64,000 nucleotides of DNA, taken from Gammaproteobacteria bacterium (GTDB lineage Bacteria > Pseudomonadota > Gammaproteobacteria > UBA6429 > Thiohalophilaceae). Below the pieces are notes generated by a model. That model ran no database searches and had not been told where the DNA came from. It saw only the letters and a list, made by a program, of their open reading frames with translations. This document shows positions 41,233 to 50,272 of this stretch, piece after piece (the stretch's first letter is position 1; each line of letters starts with the position of its first letter). The stretch is from contig JAJRZT010000082.1 of assembly GCA_024275115.1 (NCBI GenBank), positions 1 to 64,000 on the forward strand. The letters are read 5' to 3'. Both the position numbers and the translations under genes were made by a program.

Positions 41233-41694
41233 ATGGAAAAAAATATGATATATAAAAATCCCTGTAATAGCCCTTTTAGCAAAAAGGTACAGCACGGATT
41301 TACTTTGATCGAGGTTATGATTGTTGTTGTTATTCTTGGTATTTTAGGTGCAGTGGTTTTGCCTAATATTATGGATGAACCCGGCAAAGCACGTATTATT
41401 AAAGCAAAACAGGATATTGCCCAGCTTGAATCGGCTTTAGATCGTTATAAACTGGATAACTTTACCTACCCAACAACCGATCAGGGGCTGGAAGCACTGG
41501 TAAAAAAACCATCGGGTGCACCGGAACCAAAAAATTACAAAACATCGGGCTATATAAAAAAATTAAAAACAGACCCATGGGGTAATCCTTATTTATATTT
41601 AAGCCCCGGTGTACGTGGGCAGGTTGATATTTATTCCTACGGCCCTGACCAGCAACAAAGTGAAGATGATATAGGTAACTGGAATAATGACTAG
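41233..41694 (+). CDS. gspG: Major pseudopilin GspG
   Basis: GspG is the main subunit of the type II secretion pseudopilus. The 153-aa precursor has a prepilin site HG/FTLIEVMIVVVILGILGAVVLP with Glu5. The GspG signature follows (KAKQDIAQLESALDRYKLDNFTYPTTDQGLEALV), then the Ca-binding C-terminal region LKTDPWGNPYLYLSPG. The leader of about 22 residues is rather long. PilD is the probable processing enzyme. AAGGA lies 7 nt before the start. Confidence 0.97.
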   Translation: MEKNMIYKNPCNSPFSKKVQHGFTLIEVMIVVVILGILGAVVLPNIMDEPGKARIIKAKQDIAQLESALDRYKLDNFTYPTTDQGLEALVKKPSGAPEPKNYKTSGYIKKLKTDPWGNPYLYLSPGVRGQVDIYSYGPDQQQSEDDIGNWNND

Positions 41695-41725
41695 GTTTGT
41701 TTGCAGATAAAAATGGAAAACAACA

Positions 41726-42268
41726 ATGTACAGAAGGAGACACATCTTTATTAATAGGCAAAGGGCTAAAATCGTACATGGCTTCACCCTGATTGAGCTT
41801 ATGGTGGTGATTGCGATTATAGGGATTATGCTGGGTTTAGGTATGTTTGCCTTTGGTGATGGTGGTTTGTCTGACAAGCTTGAAGATGAATCACAGCGCT
41901 TGTATGGTTTGATAAAACTGGCGCAGGAAGAGTCCATTATCCAGTCAAAAGAACTGGCTTTGGAATTAGACCGTGATGGTTATGTCTTTAAACAGCTATA
42001 CGATGGTCAATGGGTTGCTATTACTTCTGACAAAATTTTTAGAAAGCGCAGTTTAACCGCGGGCATTGAATTGAGCCTTGAAGTTGAAAATGTAAAATTA
42101 GCACTCACCCGCAATGAGGATAAGGATGAAGCTATTCGAATATACATTTTATCCAGCGGTGAGTTAACCCCCTTTGATATAACGCTAAAGATAACAGAGT
42201 TACAACAAATTTTTAAAATAACAGGTCAGGCCAATGGTCAGCTGATTTTAGAAAAACAGGATATATAA
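41726..42268 (+). CDS. gspH: Minor pseudopilin GspH
   Basis: GspH is a minor pseudopilin connecting the tip complex to the GspG shaft. The 180-aa precursor has [24 protein letters not shown], then a GspH-type beta domain with EDESQRLYGLIKLAQEESIIQSKELALE and a C-terminal ELTPFDITLKI. The position between gspG and gspI confirms the assignment; gspI starts 3 nt after its stop. Confidence 0.93.
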   Translation: MYRRRHIFINRQRAKIVHGFTLIELMVVIAIIGIMLGLGMFAFGDGGLSDKLEDESQRLYGLIKLAQEESIIQSKELALELDRDGYVFKQLYDGQWVAITSDKIFRKRSLTAGIELSLEVENVKLALTRNEDKDEAIRIYILSSGELTPFDITLKITELQQIFKITGQANGQLILEKQDI

Positions 42269-42271
42269 ATA

Positions 42272-42694
42272 ATGTTTAAGTCACTCCTGAACAACAATAA
42301 TTATTTATGCGTGTACAGACAAAGCAAAGGCTTTACCCTATTAGAAGTGCTGGTGGCTTTGGTGTTTGTTGCGGTTGTTTTAACGGGGCTGGTCAAAGGC
42401 GTTGCTGAGAATGTTAATAATGCCAATGAATTACGGGATAAAACCTTTGCGCAATGGGTGGCCGTTAACAAGATAAATGAGTGGCGTTTGCAAAATCTGT
42501 TCCCGGCGATTAGCCGCACAACCGGGCAGCAAATGATGGGAGACCAGGAATGGTACTGGGCTTCACAGGTGATAAAAACAGAAGATAAAAATATTCGTCG
42601 GGTTGAGTTGAGCGTTTATAAAGATGAAGAAACCAGAGACAGAAAATTACAACCTGTCATGCGTCTGACTTCTTTTTTAAGTAAAGCGATATGA
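42272..42694 (+). CDS. gspI: Minor pseudopilin GspI
   Basis: GspI nucleates the GspI-J-K tip complex of the pseudopilus. The 140-aa precursor has KG/FTLLEVLVALVFVAVVLTGLVKG. The family-specific stretch AQWVAVNKINEWRLQ follows in the first third of the mature domain. It overlaps gspJ by 4 nt. Confidence 0.95.
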   Translation: MFKSLLNNNNYLCVYRQSKGFTLLEVLVALVFVAVVLTGLVKGVAENVNNANELRDKTFAQWVAVNKINEWRLQNLFPAISRTTGQQMMGDQEWYWASQVIKTEDKNIRRVELSVYKDEETRDRKLQPVMRLTSFLSKAI

Positions 42695-43332
42695 CCGGTA
42701 ATGAATCAACTACACAGTCCGGCTTTACTTTGTTAGAGCTACTGGTGGCATTAAGTATTTTTGCCGTGATGTCGGTGATGGTATTTGGTGGTTTACGGGA
42801 AGTTGTGAATGTTAGAGCAGCAACCGACAAGCACACTTCCCGACTAACCGAGTTGCAGTTAGCCTTTATGAATTTTAGCCGTGATACCCGGCAATTAGTT
42901 AATCGAACTGTCCGTGGTGAGTATGGTGACCGTTTAAGTGTCTTACAGTCGACTGATATCGGCAAGTATCGACTTGAACTAATACGAGGTGGGCACCCAA
43001 ACCCGGCAGGATTGAATCGGAGCTCATTACAGCGTATTGCTTATGGTGTAGAAGATAATAAATTATATCGTTATCGCTGGAATGTACTGGATCGTGCCGA
43101 AGACAGCCTGCCAGTGAGAACTTTAATGTTAACGGATATAAATGGTTTTAATCTCAGGTTTTTAGGGCGTGTTGAACAGCCTGGAGAACTTCAAAATAAT
43201 CAGTGGCTAACAGCATGGCCGCCCCAAACTGATGGTGAGGGCGTTGATGTTTTTCCGCAAGCCATTGAAGTGACATTTGAGCTGGATGACTGGGGGCGAT
43301 TTACCCGACTGTTTATATTTCCCGATGTCTGA
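42691..43332 (+). CDS. gspJ: Minor pseudopilin GspJ
   Basis: GspJ is a tip-complex pseudopilin. The 213-aa precursor has SG/FTLLELLVALSIFAVMSVMVFGGL. The GspJ pattern LQLAFMNFSRDTRQLVNRTVRGEYGDR follows, with LNRSSLQRIAYGVEDNKLYRYRWNVLDRAEDS in the centre. It lies between gspI (4-nt overlap) and gspK (29-nt gap). Confidence 0.95.
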   Translation: MTGNESTTQSGFTLLELLVALSIFAVMSVMVFGGLREVVNVRAATDKHTSRLTELQLAFMNFSRDTRQLVNRTVRGEYGDRLSVLQSTDIGKYRLELIRGGHPNPAGLNRSSLQRIAYGVEDNKLYRYRWNVLDRAEDSLPVRTLMLTDINGFNLRFLGRVEQPGELQNNQWLTAWPPQTDGEGVDVFPQAIEVTFELDDWGRFTRLFIFPDV

Positions 43333-43361
43333 TATGAAAATATAAATGAAATAAAAAAATT

Positions 43362-44306
43362 ATGCTACAACAACGTAAATTACTTATCAATCAACAAACG
43401 GGTATCGCATTAATTATGGTGCTAATTGTTATTGGTATCATTGGCATTATGGCTGCGAACATTTTGTCAAAGCAGCAATTAAGCACGCGCAGGACAGAGA
43501 ATCTGCGCAACAGTGAACAGGCCTATATGTATTTATTAGGTGCAGAAGACTGGGCTAAAAATATACTTGCTCAGGACTTTAAAGATAATAAAACAGATTC
43601 CTTTGACGACGACTGGGCATTTGAGCTGCCCCCCATTCCGGTTGAAGGCGGAACAATACAGGGTAAGCTTAAGGATTTGCAGGCACGCTTTAATATAAAT
43701 AATTTTTTAAAGGCAGGCAACCCGGACAAGGACAGTATTTCGCTCTTTAAAAACTTATTAAATGAGAATAACATTGATACAGAAGTAACCGATGCGATTA
43801 TTGACTGGCTGGATGCGGATCTGGATTCAACCGTTCCTGCCGGCGCAGAGGATGGTGAATATTTAAATTTAGATGTGCCTTATCGCGCAGCAAATCGACT
43901 AATGGTAAGTGCGTCAGAGCTGGTTATGGTTAAAGGATTTAATTATAAAAGTTATAAAAAGATTGCACCGTATATTGTTGCTTTGCCTGTTTTTACACCA
44001 TTAAATGTAAATACCGCAGGTGCCATGCAAATAAGCATGTTGTCAAACCAGATCAGTTTAACAGATGCAAAAGATATTATAAAAGAACGTAGTAAGTCCG
44101 GTTATAAATCAGTTGATGAGTTTATAAAACAGGATGCGCTAAAAGGCAAAAAAATAACAAAAAGTCTACTTTCGGTAAACAGTGACTATTTTTTACTTCA
44201 GGCTCGTTCTATTATCGGAAATGTACGCTCAGAATTATATAGTGTTCTATATCGTGATAAAAATGGTAAAATGAAAGTATTATTACGTACCCAACGGAGA
44301 ATATAA
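43362..44306 (+). CDS. gspK: Minor pseudopilin GspK
   Basis: GspK is the largest pseudopilin and caps the tip. The 314-aa precursor has TG/IALIMVLIVIGIIGIMAANIL and, as usual in GspK, lacks Glu at position 5. The SAM-like helical domain follows: LQARFNINNFLKAGN, DAIIDWLDADLDSTVPAGAEDGEY, and NVNTAGAMQISMLSNQI. It ends exactly where gspL begins. Confidence 0.95.
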   Translation: MLQQRKLLINQQTGIALIMVLIVIGIIGIMAANILSKQQLSTRRTENLRNSEQAYMYLLGAEDWAKNILAQDFKDNKTDSFDDDWAFELPPIPVEGGTIQGKLKDLQARFNINNFLKAGNPDKDSISLFKNLLNENNIDTEVTDAIIDWLDADLDSTVPAGAEDGEYLNLDVPYRAANRLMVSASELVMVKGFNYKSYKKIAPYIVALPVFTPLNVNTAGAMQISMLSNQISLTDAKDIIKERSKSGYKSVDEFIKQDALKGKKITKSLLSVNSDYFLLQARSIIGNVRSELYSVLYRDKNGKMKVLLRTQRRI

Positions 44307-45578
44307 ATGGCACGCGAGCTGTTTATTTTTTTAGATTCTACCCGGCAAAACAATGCCCGACTGGATAACGAACTGGAACCTGGCTCGGCACATGGCCGCT
44401 GGGTATTGTGTAATAATGGCAAGCCTCTCGGCACCTTAATAAAGGGACCGCTCTCTTCTGCCGCTAAAGCTGCACGTGATGCGCGGGTTATTGTTATTGT
44501 ACCCGGAGAAGACGTTGTTGTTGCTGAAGTCAGTTTACCTGGCCAGAATAAACAACGCTTATTGGCAGCACTTCCATTCGCTTTAGAAGAACAACTGATT
44601 GATGATGTCAGTGATTTGCACTTTGTGCTTGGACCACGCTACGGTAATAACCAATATGTGGTTGCGGTTGTTAACCGCGAATGCATGCAGCGTTGGAGTG
44701 ACATTTGTGATGAGCTTGGTTTACGTGTTGATGTGATGCTGCCAGACACGCTGGCATTGTCAACCAGCATTGGTACCTGGACCATATTGCTGGAAGATAC
44801 CCGTTCGGTTGTTCGCACCGGTGTACACGCAGGCTTTGCTGTTGATCACAGCAATCTAAATCAATTGTTAAGCACCACAATAAGCGATGCCGAAGGTGTG
44901 ACACCTGAACGAATCAATATTATTGACTGTCGTGATATTAATGTTAATACAAATGACTTTAGTCTTGATTCCGGTATTGAGTTGCATGTTAATAATTTTG
45001 AAAACGATAGCCTAATCTGGCTGGCGGAGCATTTTGATTATGAAGCACCGGTTAATTTGCTTTTTGGAGAATTTAGCCGAAAAGAAAAGGTTAAAGGTCA
45101 TCTGCGAAAATGGTACCCTGCTGCTATGTTGTTAGCGGCGGTTTTATTTTTAAACGTGACAACAACGGTTGTTAACTATGTTTCATTAAGTAATGAAAGC
45201 CAGAAGTTAACAGCCGAAATGGAACAGCTGTACAAAAGAACCTTTCCTCAGGCTAAACGTATTGTTAATGCCCCAGCTCAAATGCAGCAGAAACTTAATG
45301 CGCTCCAAAGCCGCACAGGCAATAGTCAGTCAAGTTTATCTGCAATGTTGACTCAGATTGCGCCCATTTTGCGCTCAACGCCGGGGTTAATAATAAAATC
45401 GTTACGTTACCAGAATGGCCGTATCGATATTGAATCAGATTTAAGAAATTTTGCGGCCTTAAATCAGTTAGAAAAAGCGTTGTCTGAGCGAGCTGGGATG
45501 AAAGTTGAGATTAAGTCGGCATCACAAAATAAAGATAAAGTTGTCAGCCGCCTGGAAATCAGGAGGCCGGGTTCATGA
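44307..45578 (+). CDS. gspL: Type II secretion assembly protein GspL
   Basis: GspL recruits the GspE ATPase to the inner membrane. The 423-aa protein has an actin-like cytoplasmic domain (about 1-250; LPGQNKQRLLAALPFALEEQLIDDVSDLHFVLG is the signature). One membrane segment lies near 272-292 (MLLAAVLFLNVTTTVVNYVSL), followed by a periplasmic coiled coil and a ferredoxin-like domain. It starts without a gap after gspK and overlaps gspM by 4 nt. Confidence 0.95.
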   Translation: MARELFIFLDSTRQNNARLDNELEPGSAHGRWVLCNNGKPLGTLIKGPLSSAAKAARDARVIVIVPGEDVVVAEVSLPGQNKQRLLAALPFALEEQLIDDVSDLHFVLGPRYGNNQYVVAVVNRECMQRWSDICDELGLRVDVMLPDTLALSTSIGTWTILLEDTRSVVRTGVHAGFAVDHSNLNQLLSTTISDAEGVTPERINIIDCRDINVNTNDFSLDSGIELHVNNFENDSLIWLAEHFDYEAPVNLLFGEFSRKEKVKGHLRKWYPAAMLLAAVLFLNVTTTVVNYVSLSNESQKLTAEMEQLYKRTFPQAKRIVNAPAQMQQKLNALQSRTGNSQSSLSAMLTQIAPILRSTPGLIIKSLRYQNGRIDIESDLRNFAALNQLEKALSERAGMKVEIKSASQNKDKVVSRLEIRRPGS

Positions 45579-46063
45579 AAGTAATTAAAGAGTATCTTAA
45601 CGGCCTTGAGTCGCGCGAGCGTAACCTGGTTATAGTTGCTGCTGTTTTGGTGGCACTGGTTATACCGTATCAGTTTGCCTGGAAACCTTTTTCTGCAAGC
45701 CTGGACAACATGAATATACGAGTGAAATCTCAAAGAAATCAATTTTCGACAATGCAGGTTCAAGCAACCGAAATTAGAAAGCTTCGGGGAAGTGGAGCAA
45801 TGGTTGCGCAACCTGGCAAGCAGTTCCTGAACAATCTGATTAATACCGCAGCAAAAAAAAATGGCCTGGCAAATGCGCTTAATATAAAAGCAGACAGTGA
45901 AAATAATTTACGTGTATCGATGGATAATGTGCCTTTTGATAATGTTATAAACTGGCTGGATCAATTAATAACAAAAAGTGGCGTTATTGTGAATAAATTA
46001 ACAGTTGACAGGATGCCAACGGTTGGCCGAGTGAATATAACTGTTTATATGGAAGCGCCATGA
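45575..46063 (+). CDS. gspM: Type II secretion protein GspM
   Basis: GspM is a small bitopic partner of GspL. The 162-aa protein has a short cytoplasmic segment containing LNGLESRERNLVIVAAVLVAL, the family opening, with the membrane segment at about 17-35. A periplasmic ferredoxin-like domain follows and ends VGRVNITVYMEAP. It overlaps both gspL and gspN by 4 nt. Confidence 0.93.
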   Translation: MKVIKEYLNGLESRERNLVIVAAVLVALVIPYQFAWKPFSASLDNMNIRVKSQRNQFSTMQVQATEIRKLRGSGAMVAQPGKQFLNNLINTAAKKNGLANALNIKADSENNLRVSMDNVPFDNVINWLDQLITKSGVIVNKLTVDRMPTVGRVNITVYMEAP

Positions 46064-46905
46064 TTGGTTTAAAATCAAAAGCATCGCGTAGCAGTAAGCG
46101 ACGTAAGCGTAAACTAAAGCTAAAGCGTCGATATATACGTTATACGGTATTCGCGGTTATTTCATATCTGGTATTTTTAGTTGTAACTTTACCTGCAAGT
46201 GTTGGTTTTTCATTTATTAAGAATAATCCACAGTTAAACAGGCAACTTCAGTTTAGCTCTGTCACGGGAACGGTTTGGTCGGGTAGTGCCAGTGCTGTGC
46301 ATATCTCAGGAATAAATATTGGCCAACTGGACTGGAACTTGAAGTTGTTTCCTTTATTATTGGGTGAACTCAGTGTTTATTTAAAGATCAACAACCCACA
46401 GGCTTCTGCCAGCATGCTGTCCGGCTCAGGAACCATTGCTATTTCAGTTTTTGGGGATATTAGTGTTAATAACTTCACTGCTGCATTCCCGGTCGGTTTA
46501 CTCGCACCTCTAATGTATGGTTTGCCTGCGCGGTTTGGTGGTGATGTAAATATGCATATCGACTCTTTATCGCTTGTAAAAGGAAATAGCATTAACCTGA
46601 AATCGCGCATTGTTGTATCTAAAGCGCGGCTGGTTTCTCCGCAACGCATTGAGTATGGCGATATTCTAATTCAGGCTTCACCGCAACTTTCCGGTAGTCA
46701 GCTTGTGTTAACCGATCAGGGTGGCCCGTTGATACTTGACGGTAATGTTAAAATAAAAGGTAATGGTCTTTATTCAGTAAATCTTGGCTTAGGTGCGAGA
46801 AACAGTGCTTCCAAAGATTTACAAAATGGTTTGCGTTTTCTTGGGCAGCGCGATGCAACCGGCAAGTACCGTTATAAATCTAAAGGCAAGTTAACAAACT
46901 GGTAA
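46060..46905 (+). CDS. gspN: Type II secretion protein GspN
   Basis: GspN is an accessory component present in only some type II secretion systems. The 281-aa protein has a very basic N-terminus (SKASRSSKRRKRKLKLKRRY), one membrane segment near 27-48, and a periplasmic domain. Family features include SSVTGTVWSGSASAVHISGINIGQLDWNLKLFPLLLGEL and the C-terminal LRFLGQRDATGKYRYKSKG. It is the last gene of the operon and faces pilR across a MITE-like repeat. Confidence 0.9.
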   Translation: MIGLKSKASRSSKRRKRKLKLKRRYIRYTVFAVISYLVFLVVTLPASVGFSFIKNNPQLNRQLQFSSVTGTVWSGSASAVHISGINIGQLDWNLKLFPLLLGELSVYLKINNPQASASMLSGSGTIAISVFGDISVNNFTAAFPVGLLAPLMYGLPARFGGDVNMHIDSLSLVKGNSINLKSRIVVSKARLVSPQRIEYGDILIQASPQLSGSQLVLTDQGGPLILDGNVKIKGNGLYSVNLGLGARNSASKDLQNGLRFLGQRDATGKYRYKSKGKLTNW

Positions 46906-46910
46906 GTATA

Positions 46911-47069
46911 GGGGCTGTTGATCTTTCATCTATTGTTTGATTTTGGCTAATTTTATCCCTGCCGGTGTTATTTTCCACTATCAATGGAGTGCATTGATAC
47001 GTAAAAAATGCCTTGCCAGGACTAAAATTATCTCAAAATCAACCTAACATCTGAATGATCAACAGCCCC
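46911..47069 (+). repeat. MITE-like repeat, copy 2 (perfect 13-bp terminal inverted repeats)
   Basis: This 159-bp element is bounded by GGGGCTGTTGATC and its exact reverse complement. It is related along its length to 19900-20055. It sits between the convergent genes gspN and pilR, as copy 1 sits between convergent lpxC and dciA. Its right end forms an extra hairpin with the next bases (AACAGCCC/GGGCTGTT, 47061-47078). No ORF is present and no clear target-site duplication is visible. Confidence 0.85.
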
Positions 47070-47079
47070 TGGGCTGTTG

Positions 47080-48432
47080 TTACTCGATACCAAGTTTTTT
47101 AATTCGATAACGCAGTGCTCTGAAGGTAATCCCTAGTACTTTTGCGGCTGCTGTTTTATTGTATTTTGTTTGTTCCAGCGCTTTTATAATTGCTTTCTTT
47201 TCTGTGTTAAGTAATGCAGGGTCAAGGCTTAAGTTAATCAGGCTTATATCTTGCTGGCTTGAATTTTTTAGGGGTGAGCTCTCCGGAAGCTGCAAATCAT
47301 CGACTGAAATTGTATTACCTTCAAAGAGAGTCATTGCGCGTTCAAGAATATTTTCCAGTTCACGTACATTTCCAGGAAAGGAATAAGCCTGTAACGACTT
47401 TATTGCGGTGTTGGATAATTTAACAACATCGGTTTGCCATTCTTTGGCAATCTTTCGCAGAATATGTTGTGCAAGTAAGGGGATGTCATCAGTATGGTCT
47501 CGCAGTGAAGGTACTTTTAATTCAATCACATTAATTCGGTAAAACAAATCCTGGCGAAACTCACCTGCTTCGACCAGTTGCTGCAGGTTTTTATGTGTTG
47601 CACTTAAAATGCGGACATTAACCGGTATTTCAGCTTGATGCCCAATGGGGCGAATGGCTTTTTCCTGTATAGCACGCAATAGTTTAACTTGCATGGCTAA
47701 GGGTAAGTCAGCAACTTCATCTAAAAAAAGTGTACCGCCGTCGGCGGCCTGAAATAGCCCGGTTTTATCGTTGGTGGCACCGGTAAAGCTGCCTTTTTTA
47801 TGGCCAAAAAATTCGCTTTCAACCAGCTCAGTTGGGATGGCGCCACAGTTTACCGGTACAAAGGACTGGGTTTTTCGTGGTCCATTGTCATGAATAAGTC
47901 TTGCGGCCAGTTCTTTACCTGAACCGGATTCACCACTCACATAAACCGGAGCCTGGCTTCGTGCCAGTTTAATAATAGTTTTGCGGGTAGTTTCAATAAT
48001 GGCAGATTTTCCCAACAGCGCCTGCTCTGAGTGAATGACTTTGTCTGATGTTTTATTTTTAAGTTCAAGCGCACTTGAAACCAGATTACGCAGTATTTTT
48101 AAATCAACGGGTTTGGATATAAAATCAAAAGCGCCGGCTTTAAGTGCCTCGATAGCTGATTCCATATTACCGTGCGCGGTAATCATGGCAACAGGCAGTT
48201 CAGGATAGTTTTCAGAGATATGACGAACAAGATCAATGCCATTGCCATCTGGCAGTTTCATATCGCTTAAGCATAGATCAAAATCAGATTCAGCAAGATA
48301 GGCTTTTGCCTGAGTAATATCTTCTGCGGTTTGCGTATCAATGTCCATGCGAGACAAAGTAATATCCAGTAATTCACGAATATCGGGTTCATCATCAATA
48401 ATAAGAGCTTTAAAGCTTGTTTTTTTATTCAT
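47080..48432 (-). CDS. pilR: NtrC-family response regulator PilR
   Basis: PilR is a sigma-54-dependent activator of pilin transcription. The 450-aa protein has a receiver domain with phospho-acceptor Asp in DFDLCLSDMKLPDGNG, then the AAA+ domain with Walker A GESGSGKELAARLIH and the sigma-54-contact GAFTGA loop in KKGSFTGATNDKTG. A C-terminal Fis-type helix-turn-helix follows (NKTAAAKVLGITFRALRYRIKKLGI). Its start overlaps the pilS stop by one base. Confidence 0.92.
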   Translation of the reverse strand: MNKKTSFKALIIDDEPDIRELLDITLSRMDIDTQTAEDITQAKAYLAESDFDLCLSDMKLPDGNGIDLVRHISENYPELPVAMITAHGNMESAIEALKAGAFDFISKPVDLKILRNLVSSALELKNKTSDKVIHSEQALLGKSAIIETTRKTIIKLARSQAPVYVSGESGSGKELAARLIHDNGPRKTQSFVPVNCGAIPTELVESEFFGHKKGSFTGATNDKTGLFQAADGGTLFLDEVADLPLAMQVKLLRAIQEKAIRPIGHQAEIPVNVRILSATHKNLQQLVEAGEFRQDLFYRINVIELKVPSLRDHTDDIPLLAQHILRKIAKEWQTDVVKLSNTAIKSLQAYSFPGNVRELENILERAMTLFEGNTISVDDLQLPESSPLKNSSQQDISLINLSLDPALLNTEKKAIIKALEQTKYNKTAAAKVLGITFRALRYRIKKLGIE

Positions 48433-50129
48433 TAACTTATACTACGTCGGGGATCCTGAAAGGTTATTCTAAAACAACTGCCGCCAGTTGCAACAGGAAT
48501 ATAATTCATTCGCGCCTGATTGCATTCAGTCAGTTCTCTTGAAATATAAAGTCCTAAACCACTGCCAGTGGGTTCTGTTGTAAAAAAGGGTTCAAAAATA
48601 TGTTGGGCAGTTTCTGCTGTCATGCCACTGCCATGATCAATAATATCAAGAAAGGGACGGTTAAACTCGGGGGTAATACCACCACGCAGTTCTATTTTTG
48701 GATTGTTTAAATGTTCTTTACTGTGGCGTAAACCGTTTTCACACAGGTTTGTTAATATTTGTTCTAAATGGGAAATATCAAAACGAATTTTTACCTCGGC
48801 AGGTTTTATATCGATAGAAATTTCATCTTTATTTTTCTCATTGGCATGGAGATGTTGTATTTTCTTGTCAAAATGCTGGCTGGCAATAAAACCATTTACA
48901 AATGTCTGTAAGAATTTTTTCAGCTCAAAGACTTCTGGCCGTGAATGATCGCGCCGACCGAGTTGCATAATATTTTCAATGATGGTGTTCATCCGAGCGG
49001 ACTGTTCAAAAATAATTTGCGTTAGCCGTTTGTCATGTTTGTCCAGATTTGCCGATTCTTCTAATAGTTGGCCAGCATGACTGATAGCCCCCAATGGGTT
49101 TCTTATTTCATGTGCAATACTCGCGGTTAGTCGCCCCAGTGCAGCGAGTTGCAGGTGCTGTGCCTGTTGTGCCATTACCGATGTATCTTCCAAAAAAATG
49201 AGTATGCCTGATTTATTATCCTGTGTGATTTTAGCAAAACGAGGCATGACATTGGCATGCAGTGGTGTTGGGCGAATAACCTGTGGTGTGAACTCAGAGT
49301 TTTTTCGCCATTGCTCCACTTGCTGCACAAGCTCTGGAACAATAATCGAAAGATTAGGCAGCCTGCTTGTTGATGGCATGCCGAGCATATGCCATGCGGA
49401 CTCGTTAATCAGCCGCATATCATTGTCGTTATCGATTACAAGAATGCCGGTTTGCATTCGCTGAATAATATGTTCAGTAAGTTGAGCCATATTGGCCAGA
49501 TCAACGCCGCGTTTAACGGCGAGTGCTTCACTTTCTTTTATGCGAATCGACAGCTTGTGTGAAATAATGGCAGCACTAAAAAAGATAACACCCAGAATAC
49601 CTGCATAGGTATAGCCCGACGTGGGTTCGCTCTGGATATAATGACTAAAGAGCTGGTGCCCAAGTAAGGTAATGGTGGCCAGTGCTGCAAAGTAAAGCGC
49701 TGAGCGAAAGGGTACGATCATACTATTACCGGCAACAGTAATAAGAAGCAGAGTACCTAAGCCTGTTTGGATACCCCCACTGGCATGCATTAATAGTAAA
49801 ATGGCAATGCAGTCGACCAGCACGCTGCTGTGAATTTGTATTAGCTGGTTGGGTTTTTTTAATTGAATCATCATCCAGAAGAGGCAGGCAACCACAAGAT
49901 AATAAAGGCTTGTTTGAGTAAACAGGGCCTCATTAACACTGCCGAGTGGATGAAATGTAATTTCGGTAATGGCTAAAAAAAGAAAAAAAGCAGAAAGGGC
50001 GGTACGGTAAATATTTAAATAGGTGAGTGGTTTCCACGCATCAATGTGCTGATCGTTTCCCTGTGCATTGAGTGTGGGCGGGTTAAGAGTAAAAGTATTT
50101 TTTGTTGCCATAGCCTGTATATTAAGCAA
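48432..50129 (-). CDS. pilS: Sensor histidine kinase PilS
   Basis: PilS is the membrane sensor that phosphorylates PilR. The 565-aa protein has an N-terminal domain of about six membrane segments (40-200). A PAS-like region follows (TEHIIQRMQTGILVIDNDNDMRLINESAW). The phospho-acceptor His is in TASIAHEIRNPLGAISHAGQLL. The ATPase domain has NLCENGLRHS, DHGSGM and TGSGLGLYI. The track start is TTG; an ATG at 50111 (MATKNTF) is a plausible alternative. Confidence 0.92.
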   Translation of the reverse strand: MLNIQAMATKNTFTLNPPTLNAQGNDQHIDAWKPLTYLNIYRTALSAFFLFLAITEITFHPLGSVNEALFTQTSLYYLVVACLFWMMIQLKKPNQLIQIHSSVLVDCIAILLLMHASGGIQTGLGTLLLITVAGNSMIVPFRSALYFAALATITLLGHQLFSHYIQSEPTSGYTYAGILGVIFFSAAIISHKLSIRIKESEALAVKRGVDLANMAQLTEHIIQRMQTGILVIDNDNDMRLINESAWHMLGMPSTSRLPNLSIIVPELVQQVEQWRKNSEFTPQVIRPTPLHANVMPRFAKITQDNKSGILIFLEDTSVMAQQAQHLQLAALGRLTASIAHEIRNPLGAISHAGQLLEESANLDKHDKRLTQIIFEQSARMNTIIENIMQLGRRDHSRPEVFELKKFLQTFVNGFIASQHFDKKIQHLHANEKNKDEISIDIKPAEVKIRFDISHLEQILTNLCENGLRHSKEHLNNPKIELRGGITPEFNRPFLDIIDHGSGMTAETAQHIFEPFFTTEPTGSGLGLYISRELTECNQARMNYIPVATGGSCFRITFQDPRRSIS

Positions 50130-50138
50130 GATACTGTT

Positions 50139-50258
50139 TTAATCTAAAGTCCTCGCCCGCTTGCGGCGGGTACAAAACCGTTAGGGTTTCCAAAGGGGAG
50201 AAGCTGAGCTCTCCTCTTTGGTCGGCAGCGGGGTATATACCCCGTTGACGATATATAA
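50139..50258 (+). repeat. Palindrome-rich intergenic repeat, long copy A
   Basis: Outer parts (TTTAATCTAAAGTCCTCGCC... and GTTGACGATATATAA) match 56238-56294 almost exactly. Copy A carries an extra 64-bp internal module (50183-50246) containing a hairpin (CCAAAGGGGAGA/TCTCCTCTTTGG) and a perfect palindrome CGGGGTATATACCCCG. A CCCGC/GCGGG hairpin lies in the shared part. CCGTT repeats flank the module. The element lies upstream of pilS. Confidence 0.8.
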
Positions 50259-50272
50259 TTGATTTTGCCACT

